Shown piece by piece: positions 17,516-27,226 of a stretch of DNA of 64,000 nucleotides. This stretch comes from Oscillospiraceae bacterium. Its GTDB lineage: Bacteria > Bacillota > Clostridia > Oscillospirales > Oscillospiraceae. The stretch covers positions 1-64,000 of the forward strand of contig SVMI01000003.1 of the NCBI GenBank assembly GCA_015067495.1, in the 5' to 3' direction. The stretch's first letter is position 1. Each line of letters begins with the position of its first letter. The notes below the pieces were generated by a model. It searched no databases, was not told where the DNA came from, and worked only from the letters and a program-made list of their open reading frames with translations. The position numbers and the translations under genes are program-made.

Positions 17516-18973
17516 TTAGTTCAGTTGATTTTCAACGACTTCCTTCAGCTGCTCGTATTCAACAGAGGAGAGGAAGCTTGCAACGATGATGCCGTCCTCG
17601 TCCAGAACCAGCGTGTAGGGAAACACGCCGCGTCCGCCGAGGGAGGAGTAGTAGCCGCCGTTGAGTCCCGTGTCATCCACGGGATAGTCCTTGGCAAAGA
17701 TGATCTCGGAGTTGGGATAGTAGCTTGCAATGTAAGGCGGAGCGGTTTCAGATACCATGTGGGTGTGGACGGCGATCACCGTGACCTCGTCCGCATATTC
17801 CTTTGCGATCTGATCAAAGTAGGGAAGCTCGTTGACGCAGGGAGTACACCATGTACCCCAGAAGTTGACGATGGTGATCTTTCCTGTTTTGACGGGATTG
17901 ACGGTGTCGGTCAGGATGCCGGTTTCGTCGATGATCTCCAGATCGTAGCCGTAGCAGAGATCGCCGATCGCGTTGCCCTGCTGGGCTGCGGGGGCGCTGT
18001 CCTCGTTCCAGTAGTAGACCAGCGCGCCGGCTAAGAGGGCGATCATCAGCACTGCGGTGATGACCCGTGTAACGGTGCGGCGCTTTTGGGCTTTTTCCTT
18101 GGGGATGTCGTTTTCCCTCAGGAAAATACCCGTGCCTTTCCATTTGATGGCTTGGGTGGGACATACATCGATACATTCGCCGCAGCTGACGCATTCCCGG
18201 TCGCCCACGTGACGGATGTCCACCTTGCAGTGGGAGATACACTTGCCGCAGTCGATGCACTTGGAGCGATCCAGCCGGATGCCGAATACGGAGATCTTAT
18301 TGAACAGTCCGTACAACGCGCCCAGCGGACACAGAAAACGGCAGAACAGACGGAAAATAAAGATGCAGCCGATCAGAATGCTGACCATCAGCAGGAATTT
18401 CCATGTAAACAGCGGCCCCAGCATGGAAAAATAGCTTTCGTTTACCTTGTTTGCCAGCAGTCCGAGACCGCCTTCCAATGTGCCGGAGGGACAGATGTAC
18501 TTGCAGAATGCGGGAAGGGGCGTGTCCTTGAAGGCGTAGAGGATCGGGATCAGGAACACGAAAACAGCCAGCAGTATGTATTTCAGGATGGACAGAAGCC
18601 TCGTGACGGGGCTTTTCTTCAGCTTCGGTGTTTTGATCTTGTAGAGCAGCTCCTGCACCAATCCGAAGGGACACAGCCAGCCGCAGATCAATCGCCCGAA
18701 CATCACGCAGTACAGAAGCAGAATGCCGCCCACATAGAAAAGCGTACTCTTATCGGCACTGAAGGAACCCTGCAGCGAGCCAAGGGGACACGCGCCCACG
18801 GCACCGGGGCAGGAGTAGCAGTTCATGCCGGGGACGCAGACGCTTTTTGTTCCGCCGCGGTAGATGTTGCCGGTGACGTAGCCCTTCAGGTTCGCGTTGA
18901 ACAGCAGACCGAAATAAAGCTGCATGAGCTTTCTTTTAGAAGGAATCCATTTTTTGAGCTTATTCATTGCCAT
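17516..18973 (-). CDS. polytopic 4Fe-4S membrane protein fused to a TlpA-like thioredoxin domain
   Basis: 485 residues. The N-terminal half is NapH/YccM-like: several membrane segments with ICGWLCPFGLVQE and FCRFLCPLGALYG (CxxxCP motifs), preceded by the Cys cluster CVPGMNCYSCPGAVGACP. Two ferredoxin clusters follow (CIDCGKCISHC and CVSCGECIDVCP, about 240-275). Another membrane segment and a C-terminal outward-facing thioredoxin domain with WGTWCTPCVNELPYF complete it. Such proteins could pass electrons from cytoplasmic donors across the membrane to extracellular disulfides; this role is inferred from architecture. ATG 18973 overlaps the stop of the upstream gene (TGATG), so translation is coupled; a frame start at 18991 is less likely. 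Confidence 0.88.
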   Translation of the reverse strand: MAMNKLKKWIPSKRKLMQLYFGLLFNANLKGYVTGNIYRGGTKSVCVPGMNCYSCPGAVGACPLGSLQGSFSADKSTLFYVGGILLLYCVMFGRLICGWLCPFGLVQELLYKIKTPKLKKSPVTRLLSILKYILLAVFVFLIPILYAFKDTPLPAFCKYICPSGTLEGGLGLLANKVNESYFSMLGPLFTWKFLLMVSILIGCIFIFRLFCRFLCPLGALYGLFNKISVFGIRLDRSKCIDCGKCISHCKVDIRHVGDRECVSCGECIDVCPTQAIKWKGTGIFLRENDIPKEKAQKRRTVTRVITAVLMIALLAGALVYYWNEDSAPAAQQGNAIGDLCYGYDLEIIDETGILTDTVNPVKTGKITIVNFWGTWCTPCVNELPYFDQIAKEYADEVTVIAVHTHMVSETAPPYIASYYPNSEIIFAKDYPVDDTGLNGGYYSSLGGRGVFPYTLVLDEDGIIVASFLSSVEYEQLKEVVENQLN

Positions 18974-19746
18974 CACCCCAATCCTACGCACTCGGTGCAG
19001 ATGTTGATCGCCTTAGTCAGCACGTCGGCTGTGCCGCCGCTGAGCAATCCGTAGATCAGAGCTGCTGCGCCGATGCACAGCAGCAGGCTTCGTGCGATGG
19101 CGATGGTGTTGCGTTCCCGCTGGGAGGCTTCCTCATCGGATGCTGCCGGGCGGGTGGGGAGCTGCTTGAGAAGCTCGATCTCTTTTTTAATGCTCACCCT
19201 TGCGTGAAATGCGGCAAAAATCGCATAGCCGAAGGGAACAGCCATACAAGGAAGCAGGACTGCCATGGCACGGATCACAGAATCGTTGATCTGGGTGGGA
19301 TGAAAGGCATCCTTTTGCAGCGCATAGCACAGAAACACGATACTTCCCGCGACCAGCAAGCCGGCACTGATGAGCTTGTGCAGCTTCCGGGTTTGCTGCT
19401 GCGCCGAGATGCGGCGCAGGGTATCCGCATCCGCCTGCCCGAGGTCTGCTCTTTTGCGCATGCGCTTCAGCGTCATGGAATACTGGGTCGGAACGGCGGT
19501 TTTTTTGTCAGTTTTCGGCAGAAACAGATCGAGGACAAAGCCGATGATCACCAGCGCAGCAGTGCAAAGCACCGGGATCGCAATAGGGGAAAAGGCAGCT
19601 GCCACACTCTCAGGAGAAAAGGGCTGCTCGCCCGAACGGCAAATGCCCACGCATGCGACCATCAGGAGAATTGCGGAAACGGCAAGCATGGCACTTAGCG
19701 CAATGCCGTACAGTAAATGAATATATTGTTTTCTCTTTTCAGGCAT
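18973..19746 (-). CDS. membrane protein with a C-terminal CD1871A-type CXXC motif
   Basis: 257 residues with about five hydrophobic segments: residues 12-35, 52-74, 122-142, 155-178 and 212-235. The last 35 residues, ending NICTECVGLG (C250, C253), resemble the CD1871A family of very short CXXC membrane proteins, here appended to a larger membrane protein. The remainder matches nothing I know. CAGGAGG precedes the ATG. Coupling to the 4Fe-4S/thioredoxin gene by TGATG, and the frequent pairing of CD1871A proteins with 4Fe-4S proteins in clostridia, suggest the two act together in membrane thiol redox transfer. Confidence 0.72.
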   Translation of the reverse strand: MPEKRKQYIHLLYGIALSAMLAVSAILLMVACVGICRSGEQPFSPESVAAAFSPIAIPVLCTAALVIIGFVLDLFLPKTDKKTAVPTQYSMTLKRMRKRADLGQADADTLRRISAQQQTRKLHKLISAGLLVAGSIVFLCYALQKDAFHPTQINDSVIRAMAVLLPCMAVPFGYAIFAAFHARVSIKKEIELLKQLPTRPAASDEEASQRERNTIAIARSLLLCIGAAALIYGLLSGGTADVLTKAINICTECVGLG

Positions 19747-19884
19747 AGGATGACCTCCTGTGGGATTTCGCTGATTCTTTTTCTATAAGATAACACAATT
19801 TGTGACAAATGTAAATGAAATTCACCGCACTATTATGGCAATGTTGGTAAAAAATTCACACATTTTATGATAATAGTCCTTGCA

Positions 19885-19913
19885 TTGAGGACAAAAATGC
19901 GTTATTATATAAT
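19885..19913 (+). promoter_or_regulatory. sigma-A promoter of the protease/peptide uptake operon
   Basis: TTGAGG, 17 nt, TATAAT, 57 nt before the subtilase start. A second TATAAT-like hexamer lies about 12 nt downstream. Confidence 0.65.
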
Positions 19914-19969
19914 GTGGTATATAATGGTGTTTGTATGCCGTAAATTGAACCGAGAAAGGCGACCGACTT

Positions 19970-22900
19970 ATGAAAAGAACCTTCGTAAAAGCGACGAGAA
20001 CTGCCGTGATCGTACTGATCGCTGCGGTGCTTCTGTTCAGCGCATTTCTGACGCCGCAAACGCAGGCATCGAGTTACCATGCATCCTTTATTGACCGCAT
20101 GGATGGAAATCTGTCCATTGATCTGGAGCAGTATCTGAACAGCTCTGTCCTGTTCAAGCTTCCCGACCACGTTAAGGATGAGGAAGAAATTTCTGTCATC
20201 ATCACCGTGGACGTGGTCAATCTCATGGATGCCTATGAGAAGACTGATAAGTCTATGTCCTTTACGGAGTATGCTCTTTACAGTGAGGATGCTTCCGCTA
20301 TCATCGCAAAGATCGACGCGGAAAAGGTACGCATCCTTAAAAAGCTTGACGAGCTGAAGATCGCCTACACCACCGGCGAAGAGTATAACACCGTCCTCAG
20401 CGGCTTTGAGATCCGCATCAAAGCAGGCGACTTCGACGCCACCTGCAAATCTCTCGGCAAGGGCGAGGGCGTGATCGTCGGCGAAGTTTATAACGCAGCC
20501 GAAACGAAGCTGGTTGAGAATAAGGTCAACGTCTATGAGACCGGCATTTTTAAGAGCGAAGGCTCAGGTTACGACGGCAGCGGCATGGTGGTCGCAGTCC
20601 TCGATACCGGTCTGGACTCCAACCACTCCGCTTTTTCTGTGGATAATTTCACCTCTCAGAAGCTGGGTCTTACTTATGAAGATGTGGCGGCTGTCATGTC
20701 CCAGACCGTTGCAAGCAAGCAGAATGTCGGTCTGACGGTGGATGACGTTTACATCAACGAGAAGGTTCCCTTCGGCTATGACTATGCCGACAACGACCCG
20801 GACGTCTACTCCACCCACAACAACCACGGTACACACGTTTCCGGCGTTATCGTGGGCAAGGACGATACCATTACCGGCGTCGCGCCCAATGCGCAGCTGG
20901 TCTCCATGAAGGTCTTCTCCGACATCATGGACACCGCAAGAAGCACATGGATCCTCTCGGCACTGGAAGACTGCGTTGTTCTTGGCGTTGACGTGATCAA
21001 CATGTCCCTCGGTACTGCCTGCGGCTTCAGCCGTGAGTCTGACGAGGAGATCATGAACGGCGTTTATGACAAGATTCGCGCAGCCGGCATCAGCATGGTC
21101 GTCGCTGCATCCAACAGCTATTCCTCCGCCTACGGTTCTGAAGCAAACGGCAACCTCGGTCTGACCTCTAACCCCGATACCGGCACAGTCGGTTCTCCCG
21201 GTACTTACAAGGGCGTTATGTCAGTTGCCTCTATCAACGGCAAAGAAACACCTTACATTCTTTACGATAAGACCATCATTTACTTTGAAGAGTCCAACAC
21301 CGGCGCTGCCAAGGAAAACGACTTCTGCGCAACGCTTTTGGGCGACCAGGAAGCGATTGAGATCGAATATGTGGTCATCCCCGGTGTCGGCAGAAGCGCG
21401 GACTACACGGGTCTGGATGTCAAGGGCAAGATCGCCCTTGTCCGCCGCGGTGACAACACCTTTGAAGAAAAGGCGATGATCGCGGAAGCCCAAGGCGCAG
21501 CGGGCATCATCGTCTACAACAACGTTTCCGGCGACATCAAGATGAACGTGGGCGATGCCAAGCTGGCAGTCTGCTCCATTTCTCAGGATGACGGCGAAAT
21601 GCTGGCTGCCAAGGGCAGCGGCAAGCTGAAGATCAGCAAGAACCAGACCTCGGGTCCTTTTATGTCTGACTTCTCCTCTTGGGGTCCCACCCCCAGTCTG
21701 GGCATCAAGCCTGAAATCACCGCCCACGGCGGTCAGATTCTCTCCTCCGTGACCGGCGGCGGCTACGACCGTCTGTCCGGCACTTCCATGGCATGCCCGA
21801 ACCTTTCCGGCGTCGTGCTGCTGCTGCGGCAGTACGTGGTGGAGAATTTCCCCGCCATCGCCAATGACAACGTCAAGGTCAACGCCATGGTCAATCAGCT
21901 GATGATGTCCACCGCTGACATCATTCTGAATACCAACGGTCTTCCCTACGCGGTCAGAAAGCAGGGCGCAGGTCTTGCGAACCTCTTGAATGCCATCAAT
22001 ACTACCGCGTACATCACCACTTATGATGAAAAGGGCAACGCCATGGATAAGACCAAGCTGGAGCTTGGCGACGATCCTGATAAGGATGGCGTTTACACCC
22101 TGAAATTTACCGTTACCAACTTCGGCGATTCCCAGCTTACCTATGAGATCGGCAGCTTCGTGCTGACCGAGGGTGTCAGCGACACCAAGACCAACGCCGG
22201 CTTCACCACCGTTACGGAAGAAGCCATCTCCCTGAGTGATGCTTCTGTGGTCATCACCACCACCGGCGGCAACGGCGGGGTGCAGGGCAACAAGCTGACG
22301 GTCAACGCAGACAGCAGTGTCGATGTGGAAGTGACCGTCCACCTGAGCGATGCCAACAAGGCATATCTGGACGAATCCTTTGCAAACGGCATGTATGTCG
22401 AAGGCTTCATCACCCTGACCAATCAGGATAAGAATGGCGTAGACCTGAGTGTTCCTTACCTCGCCTTCTACGGCGACTGGACCAAGGCACCCATGTTCGA
22501 CAAGGACTACTACGAGACCAATGCCGATGAGCTGAACGATGCCATCGACATCGAAGACAAGATCATGGCGGATGCCTATGCCAGTCGTCCCATCGGCGGT
22601 CTGTCTGAGGACTACGTCAGCTACCTCGGCTCTTACTACTTTATGCAGGATCCTGCGGACATGGTGATCTCTGCCAACCGGGATTATATCGCCCTTTCCA
22701 ACCGGGAGGGTACGATCCACAGCCTGCGCTTTGTGTGGGCGGGTATGCTCCGCGCGGCGGCGAAGATCGAGATCACCATCACCGATGACACCACCGGCGA
22801 GGTTGTCTTTGAAACCGTCGATACCGATGTCCGTAAGTCCTACGGCGACGGCGGCAGCATCTATCCTGCCAACATCGAGATCGAGTTCGATACCATGGAC

Positions 22901-25900
22901 TACAATCTCGCCAACAACACCGAGTACACCGTCACCCTGACCGGCTACATGGATTACGGCGACGGCGGTCTGCAGACCAATGACAAAAACGTCTTCACCT
23001 TCCCCCTGACGGTGGACTTTGAAGCACCCACCATCACGGATGTAGAGTACTACTACGAATACGACAAGACCCTGAAGAAGAACCGCTTGTACGCCAAGGT
23101 AGACATCTACGACAACCACTTCGCCATGGCATCCCAGCTGGGCTATGTCACCATGAGCGAGGATGAAGACGGCAATGCTATGCCGGAGCTGAAGGCCTTT
23201 GAGCAGTACATGACTCCCATTTATTCCCAGCGCAACAGCGTGACCACAGTCACCTTTGAGCTGACGGATTACATCTACGACATCAAGGAAGGCGCGATCA
23301 ATGATAACAGCTTCGTGCTGACCTGCTATGACTACGCGCTGAACTACGCCACCTACGAGATCGGTCTGCCGGATGATTACACGGATTTCTATTTCGATGC
23401 TCTGGAAGAGGGCGTGACCCTCAGTCCCAATGAGGTCTTCTCCATGGAGCCGCTGACCCATCCCGAAACGGAGTGGGCAGAGCTGCTGGAGTACACCTCC
23501 TCCAAGCCCAGCTGTGTCCGTGTGGTCAACAATAAGCTGGTTGCGGTTGCATCCGGCAACGCAAAGATCAAGGTGCGCGATCCTGCCACCAACAAGAGCA
23601 TGGTATTCAATGTTACCGTTCTCAAGGAAGGTGACGACGGCTATCGCCGCTACGATAAGCCCGTTGCGGATAACTTCACCCTGACCGGCTACCAGACCAT
23701 CAAGGCTTATTACATGCTCAACAGCGAGGATAAGCTGATCGGTGACACCGGCGACAAGCGCTTCTTTGAAGGCAAGTACGATCTTTCCATGTATCCTTCC
23801 GAGTCTGTGCTGCTGGTCTACGATCTGGATGCTTATTTCCCCAATGACACGACAGTGGAGTTTGAAACCTCCAACGAGAACATTGTCAAGATCGACGATT
23901 ACGGCAATGTAACAGCCGTTGCAGAGGGCTTTGCCTCTGTTACCGTCAAGATCATGATGGACGGCAGAAGCACCTACTACTCCGAATCCGTCACCGTCGA
24001 GGTCAAGGATCCCTACGTCACCAACGGCGCAAGCCTGACCCATTACTACGGCAATGGCGGTACAGTCACGATCCCTGCGGATCTTTCTCTGCGTGAGATC
24101 GGCAATTTCGCCTTCTCCAACTTTGATTACGTGGCAAAGACGGAAGAGGAGCTTGCCTTTGACGACGCAGAGACCACCAAGCAGTGGTTTATCGGTGACA
24201 ACACCATCACCAAGGTCATCATTCCCGAGGGCGTTGAGAAGATCAATGCCTACGCATTCGCAAATCTGACGGCACTGGAGGAGATCGTCCTGCCGTCGAC
24301 CCTGAACGCGATTGAGTACGGTGCATTCTACGGCTGTACTTCTCTGGAGAAGATCACCTTCAGCGGTGAGAACAATCTGCAGATCATCAACCAGCACGCC
24401 TTTGAAAACTGCGATCTGAAGGAAACCATCGATCTGTCCGCCGCCTGCGTGATCTCCGACTATGCCTTTGCCGGCAACCAGGATCTGAAGGGCGTTGTGA
24501 CGACCGATGCGCTGCTGTCCATCGGTGAATATGCCTTCGCCGGCTGCAGAAATCTGAAGAATGTGACCATCACCGCGGAAAAGGTCAAGTACGGTCCTTA
24601 CGCCTTTACCGGCTGTGCCGCGCTGGAAGAGTTCTACGTCAACGCGGCGGTTCTGCCCGAGGGTATGTTCTACGAGTGCAAGGCATTGAAGAAGGTCACC
24701 ATCGGTCCTGATGTGAACGACATCGGCGAATTCGCCTTCCGCGACACCGCAGTGGCTGAGTTCGAGATCAAGCAGGGGAGTTCTGCATACCTTGTGCAGA
24801 CTGCACATTACATCCTCTCTGCCGACAGCAAGACCCTGATCGCTTACGCACCCACCCTGCAGGGCAAGCTGGTAGCTGCCGATATCGGCAACAACAGCGT
24901 CACCGCTATCGGCAAGGGCGCGCTGTCCCACAACACAAAGATCACCTCCATCGAGCTGCCCACCGTTACGGAGATCGGCGAATACGGTCTGGCATCCAAC
25001 AAGCGGCTGGAAAAGGTCAGCTTCGGCATTCTGACGAAGCTCGGTGAGTACGCCTTCTTTGAGACCTCCATCACGGAGCTTCCCGCCATGGCAGCAGATG
25101 TGCAGATCGATCGCTACGCATTCTCCCATACGGCACTGACCTCTGTCACCATTCCCGACGGTATGACCGTCGCAGAGGGCGTGTTCAGCGAGTGCCTGAA
25201 GCTGCAGAAGGTCGTGATCGGCAATAATGTCACCCTCGGCGACTTCGCCTTTATGGTCAATAAGGACTATGCCTTTGAGGTGAAGAACTACGACGAGGAC
25301 GGCGAAAAGTACTTCTACTACGAGTTTGCAACGGCACTGAAGGAGCTGACCATCGGCGAAAATGCGGTGATTGGCAAGAATGCCTTCGCAAATGCCGCAA
25401 GTCTTGAGACTGTAACCCTCGGCGCAAACGCACAGATCGGCTATATGGCATTCTACAACAACGTAAGCCTGAAGCACATTGATCTGTCTGCTGCCAACTC
25501 CATCGGCGGCTATGCCTTCTCCGGCGATGTCTACTACATCTGTCTGGATGACAGCATGACCGTTGCCGCCGTCAGCAAGGATGGACAGTACCTCTACACC
25601 TACCATGCTCCGGCACTGGAAAAGGTGAGCCTGAACGCTGCGCAGTCCATCGGAGAGTATGCCTTTGCCTACTGCCGTCAGCTGACGGATGTTACACTGA
25701 ATGATTCCATTACCGAGATTCCGCAGTATGCTTTCGCAGGCTGTATCGCCCTTGAAAACATCGACCTTTCCAAGGTCGTGACCATCGGTGACTATGCCTT
25801 CATGGAATCCGAAAAGCTGGCTCACGTGGATCTCTCCGCGGCTGAAACCATCGGCGAGTATGCCTTCGTCAACGGCAAGGCGCTGACAAGCGTCACCCTG

Positions 25901-27154
25901 AATCCCAATGGCTCGGAGCTGGATGAGGGCGTGTTTGCATACTGCGAGAAGCTGGATAAGGTGCAGAATCTGAACTGTGTCAGCCAGATCGGCGATTACA
26001 GCTTCGCCTACACCGCACTGACCGATATCGACCTGACCGGCGCGGTCAGCATCGGAACCCACGCCTTCATGAAGGAAAACCTGACACCCATGAAGGTAAC
26101 GCTGGGCGACAAGCTGGAGACGCTGGGCGACAATCCCTTCGCAATGTGCGCTCTTGAGCCCTTCTACACCATGGAAGTGGTCAGCTTCAACGGCACCGAT
26201 TACGAGACCAAGCTTTACACCTACGAGATCAGTCCTATCGTTCAGGTGTTTGAAGGCTCGCTGTATTGCAAGATCGACACCGGGCTGGAGTTGATCACCT
26301 ACGCCGGCATCAACCACACGGATGCGAAGCTGGCAGAGGGAACTGTCCGCATTACCGCAATGGCATTTGCCGGCAGCGATGTGAAGATGGTCACCCTGCC
26401 GTACACCGTCGCCTCCATCGGTCACAAGGCATTCTTCGGCTGCGAGGAACTGAAGACGGTCATCTTCAGCAGCTACTACGCACCGATCCTTGAGGAAGAG
26501 TTTGACCCTGCTTACTACGAGTCTCTCGAACACATCCCCGGCACCGGCGACTTTGGTACTTACACCGACTGGGAGGGCAACGAGGTGCAGATCAACGGCA
26601 TGGGTCTGCTGCCGTACTACATGTGGAACTCCACCGACGGCATGTACTCCAATGTCTTCTACGGTGCGAATTTCCGTGACTATGTGGGCTATGTGGACAG
26701 CAAGCTGACCATGGTTCGCCCGGTCAACGGCAAGTATTACGATTCCTTCATCTACGGTCAGTACTTCGATCTGGTGATCGATGGTGCTGCCGGTGCGGAT
26801 GACGTTACGCTGGCGGCGATCGCTGCGATCAAGGCGATCCCCGAGCGCGTGACCTATGAAGACAGAGCGATCGTCGAAGCTGCCCGGGCAGCCTATGACA
26901 AGATCGCCACCACCCAGCAGCAGGCGTTGGTCACCAACTACGCAGATCTGATTTCTGCGGAGCAGCGCATCATCGCCCTGACACCGGGTGGCGAAGAACC
27001 CGGCGAGGAGAAGCCTGTGGATGTGACAGCCAATGACTGGATGGCGATCGTTGTGATCGTGCTTGGCATTGGGGCTGTGGCAGCCATCGTGCTGATCCAG
27101 AATAAGAAGGCTGCTCCCAAGAAGGAAGCAGACGACCAGACCCCCAAGGCTTAA
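19970..27154 (+). CDS. giant cell-surface S8 subtilisin with PA domain and BspA-type leucine-rich repeats
   Basis: 2394 residues. A signal peptide is followed by a propeptide (about 40-190) and an S8 catalytic domain with D212 (VLDTGLDSNHSAF), H286 (NNHGTHVSG) and S606 (SGTSMACP). A PA domain is inserted at about 460-560. Fn3-like domains typical of lactocepins follow, then a Big_2 Ig-like domain near 1340. About 800 residues of BspA-type LRR_5 repeats (IG.YAF..C..L..V) run to about 2250, then a C-terminal membrane segment with a KK.. tail. It should degrade proteins at the cell surface, with the repeats binding protein or host ligands. GAAAGG lies 10 nt before the ATG. It heads a cluster with an oligopeptide importer. 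Confidence 0.92.
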   Translation: MKRTFVKATRTAVIVLIAAVLLFSAFLTPQTQASSYHASFIDRMDGNLSIDLEQYLNSSVLFKLPDHVKDEEEISVIITVDVVNLMDAYEKTDKSMSFTEYALYSEDASAIIAKIDAEKVRILKKLDELKIAYTTGEEYNTVLSGFEIRIKAGDFDATCKSLGKGEGVIVGEVYNAAETKLVENKVNVYETGIFKSEGSGYDGSGMVVAVLDTGLDSNHSAFSVDNFTSQKLGLTYEDVAAVMSQTVASKQNVGLTVDDVYINEKVPFGYDYADNDPDVYSTHNNHGTHVSGVIVGKDDTITGVAPNAQLVSMKVFSDIMDTARSTWILSALEDCVVLGVDVINMSLGTACGFSRESDEEIMNGVYDKIRAAGISMVVAASNSYSSAYGSEANGNLGLTSNPDTGTVGSPGTYKGVMSVASINGKETPYILYDKTIIYFEESNTGAAKENDFCATLLGDQEAIEIEYVVIPGVGRSADYTGLDVKGKIALVRRGDNTFEEKAMIAEAQGAAGIIVYNNVSGDIKMNVGDAKLAVCSISQDDGEMLAAKGSGKLKISKNQTSGPFMSDFSSWGPTPSLGIKPEITAHGGQILSSVTGGGYDRLSGTSMACPNLSGVVLLLRQYVVENFPAIANDNVKVNAMVNQLMMSTADIILNTNGLPYAVRKQGAGLANLLNAINTTAYITTYDEKGNAMDKTKLELGDDPDKDGVYTLKFTVTNFGDSQLTYEIGSFVLTEGVSDTKTNAGFTTVTEEAISLSDASVVITTTGGNGGVQGNKLTVNADSSVDVEVTVHLSDANKAYLDESFANGMYVEGFITLTNQDKNGVDLSVPYLAFYGDWTKAPMFDKDYYETNADELNDAIDIEDKIMADAYASRPIGGLSEDYVSYLGSYYFMQDPADMVISANRDYIALSNREGTIHSLRFVWAGMLRAAAKIEITITDDTTGEVVFETVDTDVRKSYGDGGSIYPANIEIEFDTMDYNLANNTEYTVTLTGYMDYGDGGLQTNDKNVFTFPLTVDFEAPTITDVEYYYEYDKTLKKNRLYAKVDIYDNHFAMASQLGYVTMSEDEDGNAMPELKAFEQYMTPIYSQRNSVTTVTFELTDYIYDIKEGAINDNSFVLTCYDYALNYATYEIGLPDDYTDFYFDALEEGVTLSPNEVFSMEPLTHPETEWAELLEYTSSKPSCVRVVNNKLVAVASGNAKIKVRDPATNKSMVFNVTVLKEGDDGYRRYDKPVADNFTLTGYQTIKAYYMLNSEDKLIGDTGDKRFFEGKYDLSMYPSESVLLVYDLDAYFPNDTTVEFETSNENIVKIDDYGNVTAVAEGFASVTVKIMMDGRSTYYSESVTVEVKDPYVTNGASLTHYYGNGGTVTIPADLSLREIGNFAFSNFDYVAKTEEELAFDDAETTKQWFIGDNTITKVIIPEGVEKINAYAFANLTALEEIVLPSTLNAIEYGAFYGCTSLEKITFSGENNLQIINQHAFENCDLKETIDLSAACVISDYAFAGNQDLKGVVTTDALLSIGEYAFAGCRNLKNVTITAEKVKYGPYAFTGCAALEEFYVNAAVLPEGMFYECKALKKVTIGPDVNDIGEFAFRDTAVAEFEIKQGSSAYLVQTAHYILSADSKTLIAYAPTLQGKLVAADIGNNSVTAIGKGALSHNTKITSIELPTVTEIGEYGLASNKRLEKVSFGILTKLGEYAFFETSITELPAMAADVQIDRYAFSHTALTSVTIPDGMTVAEGVFSECLKLQKVVIGNNVTLGDFAFMVNKDYAFEVKNYDEDGEKYFYYEFATALKELTIGENAVIGKNAFANAASLETVTLGANAQIGYMAFYNNVSLKHIDLSAANSIGGYAFSGDVYYICLDDSMTVAAVSKDGQYLYTYHAPALEKVSLNAAQSIGEYAFAYCRQLTDVTLNDSITEIPQYAFAGCIALENIDLSKVVTIGDYAFMESEKLAHVDLSAAETIGEYAFVNGKALTSVTLNPNGSELDEGVFAYCEKLDKVQNLNCVSQIGDYSFAYTALTDIDLTGAVSIGTHAFMKENLTPMKVTLGDKLETLGDNPFAMCALEPFYTMEVVSFNGTDYETKLYTYEISPIVQVFEGSLYCKIDTGLELITYAGINHTDAKLAEGTVRITAMAFAGSDVKMVTLPYTVASIGHKAFFGCEELKTVIFSSYYAPILEEEFDPAYYESLEHIPGTGDFGTYTDWEGNEVQINGMGLLPYYMWNSTDGMYSNVFYGANFRDYVGYVDSKLTMVRPVNGKYYDSFIYGQYFDLVIDGAAGADDVTLAAIAAIKAIPERVTYEDRAIVEAARAAYDKIATTQQQALVTNYADLISAEQRIIALTPGGEEPGEEKPVDVTANDWMAIVVIVLGIGAVAAIVLIQNKKAAPKKEADDQTPKA

Positions 27155-27163
27155 CCGAAAATA

Positions 27164-27191
27164 GGGCAAGGCTGCTTTTGCAGCCTTGCCC
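27164..27191 (+). other. hairpin between the subtilase and lipoprotein genes
   Basis: GGGCAAGGCTGC-TTTT-GCAGCCTTGCCC is a perfect 12-bp stem but lacks a T tract. It is better explained as an RNA-processing or stability element, or a leaky terminator setting protease to transporter ratio, than as a full terminator. Confidence 0.6.
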
Positions 27192-27226
27192 ACGGAAAAC
27201 GCAACATAAAGGAAGATGCGGATAAT

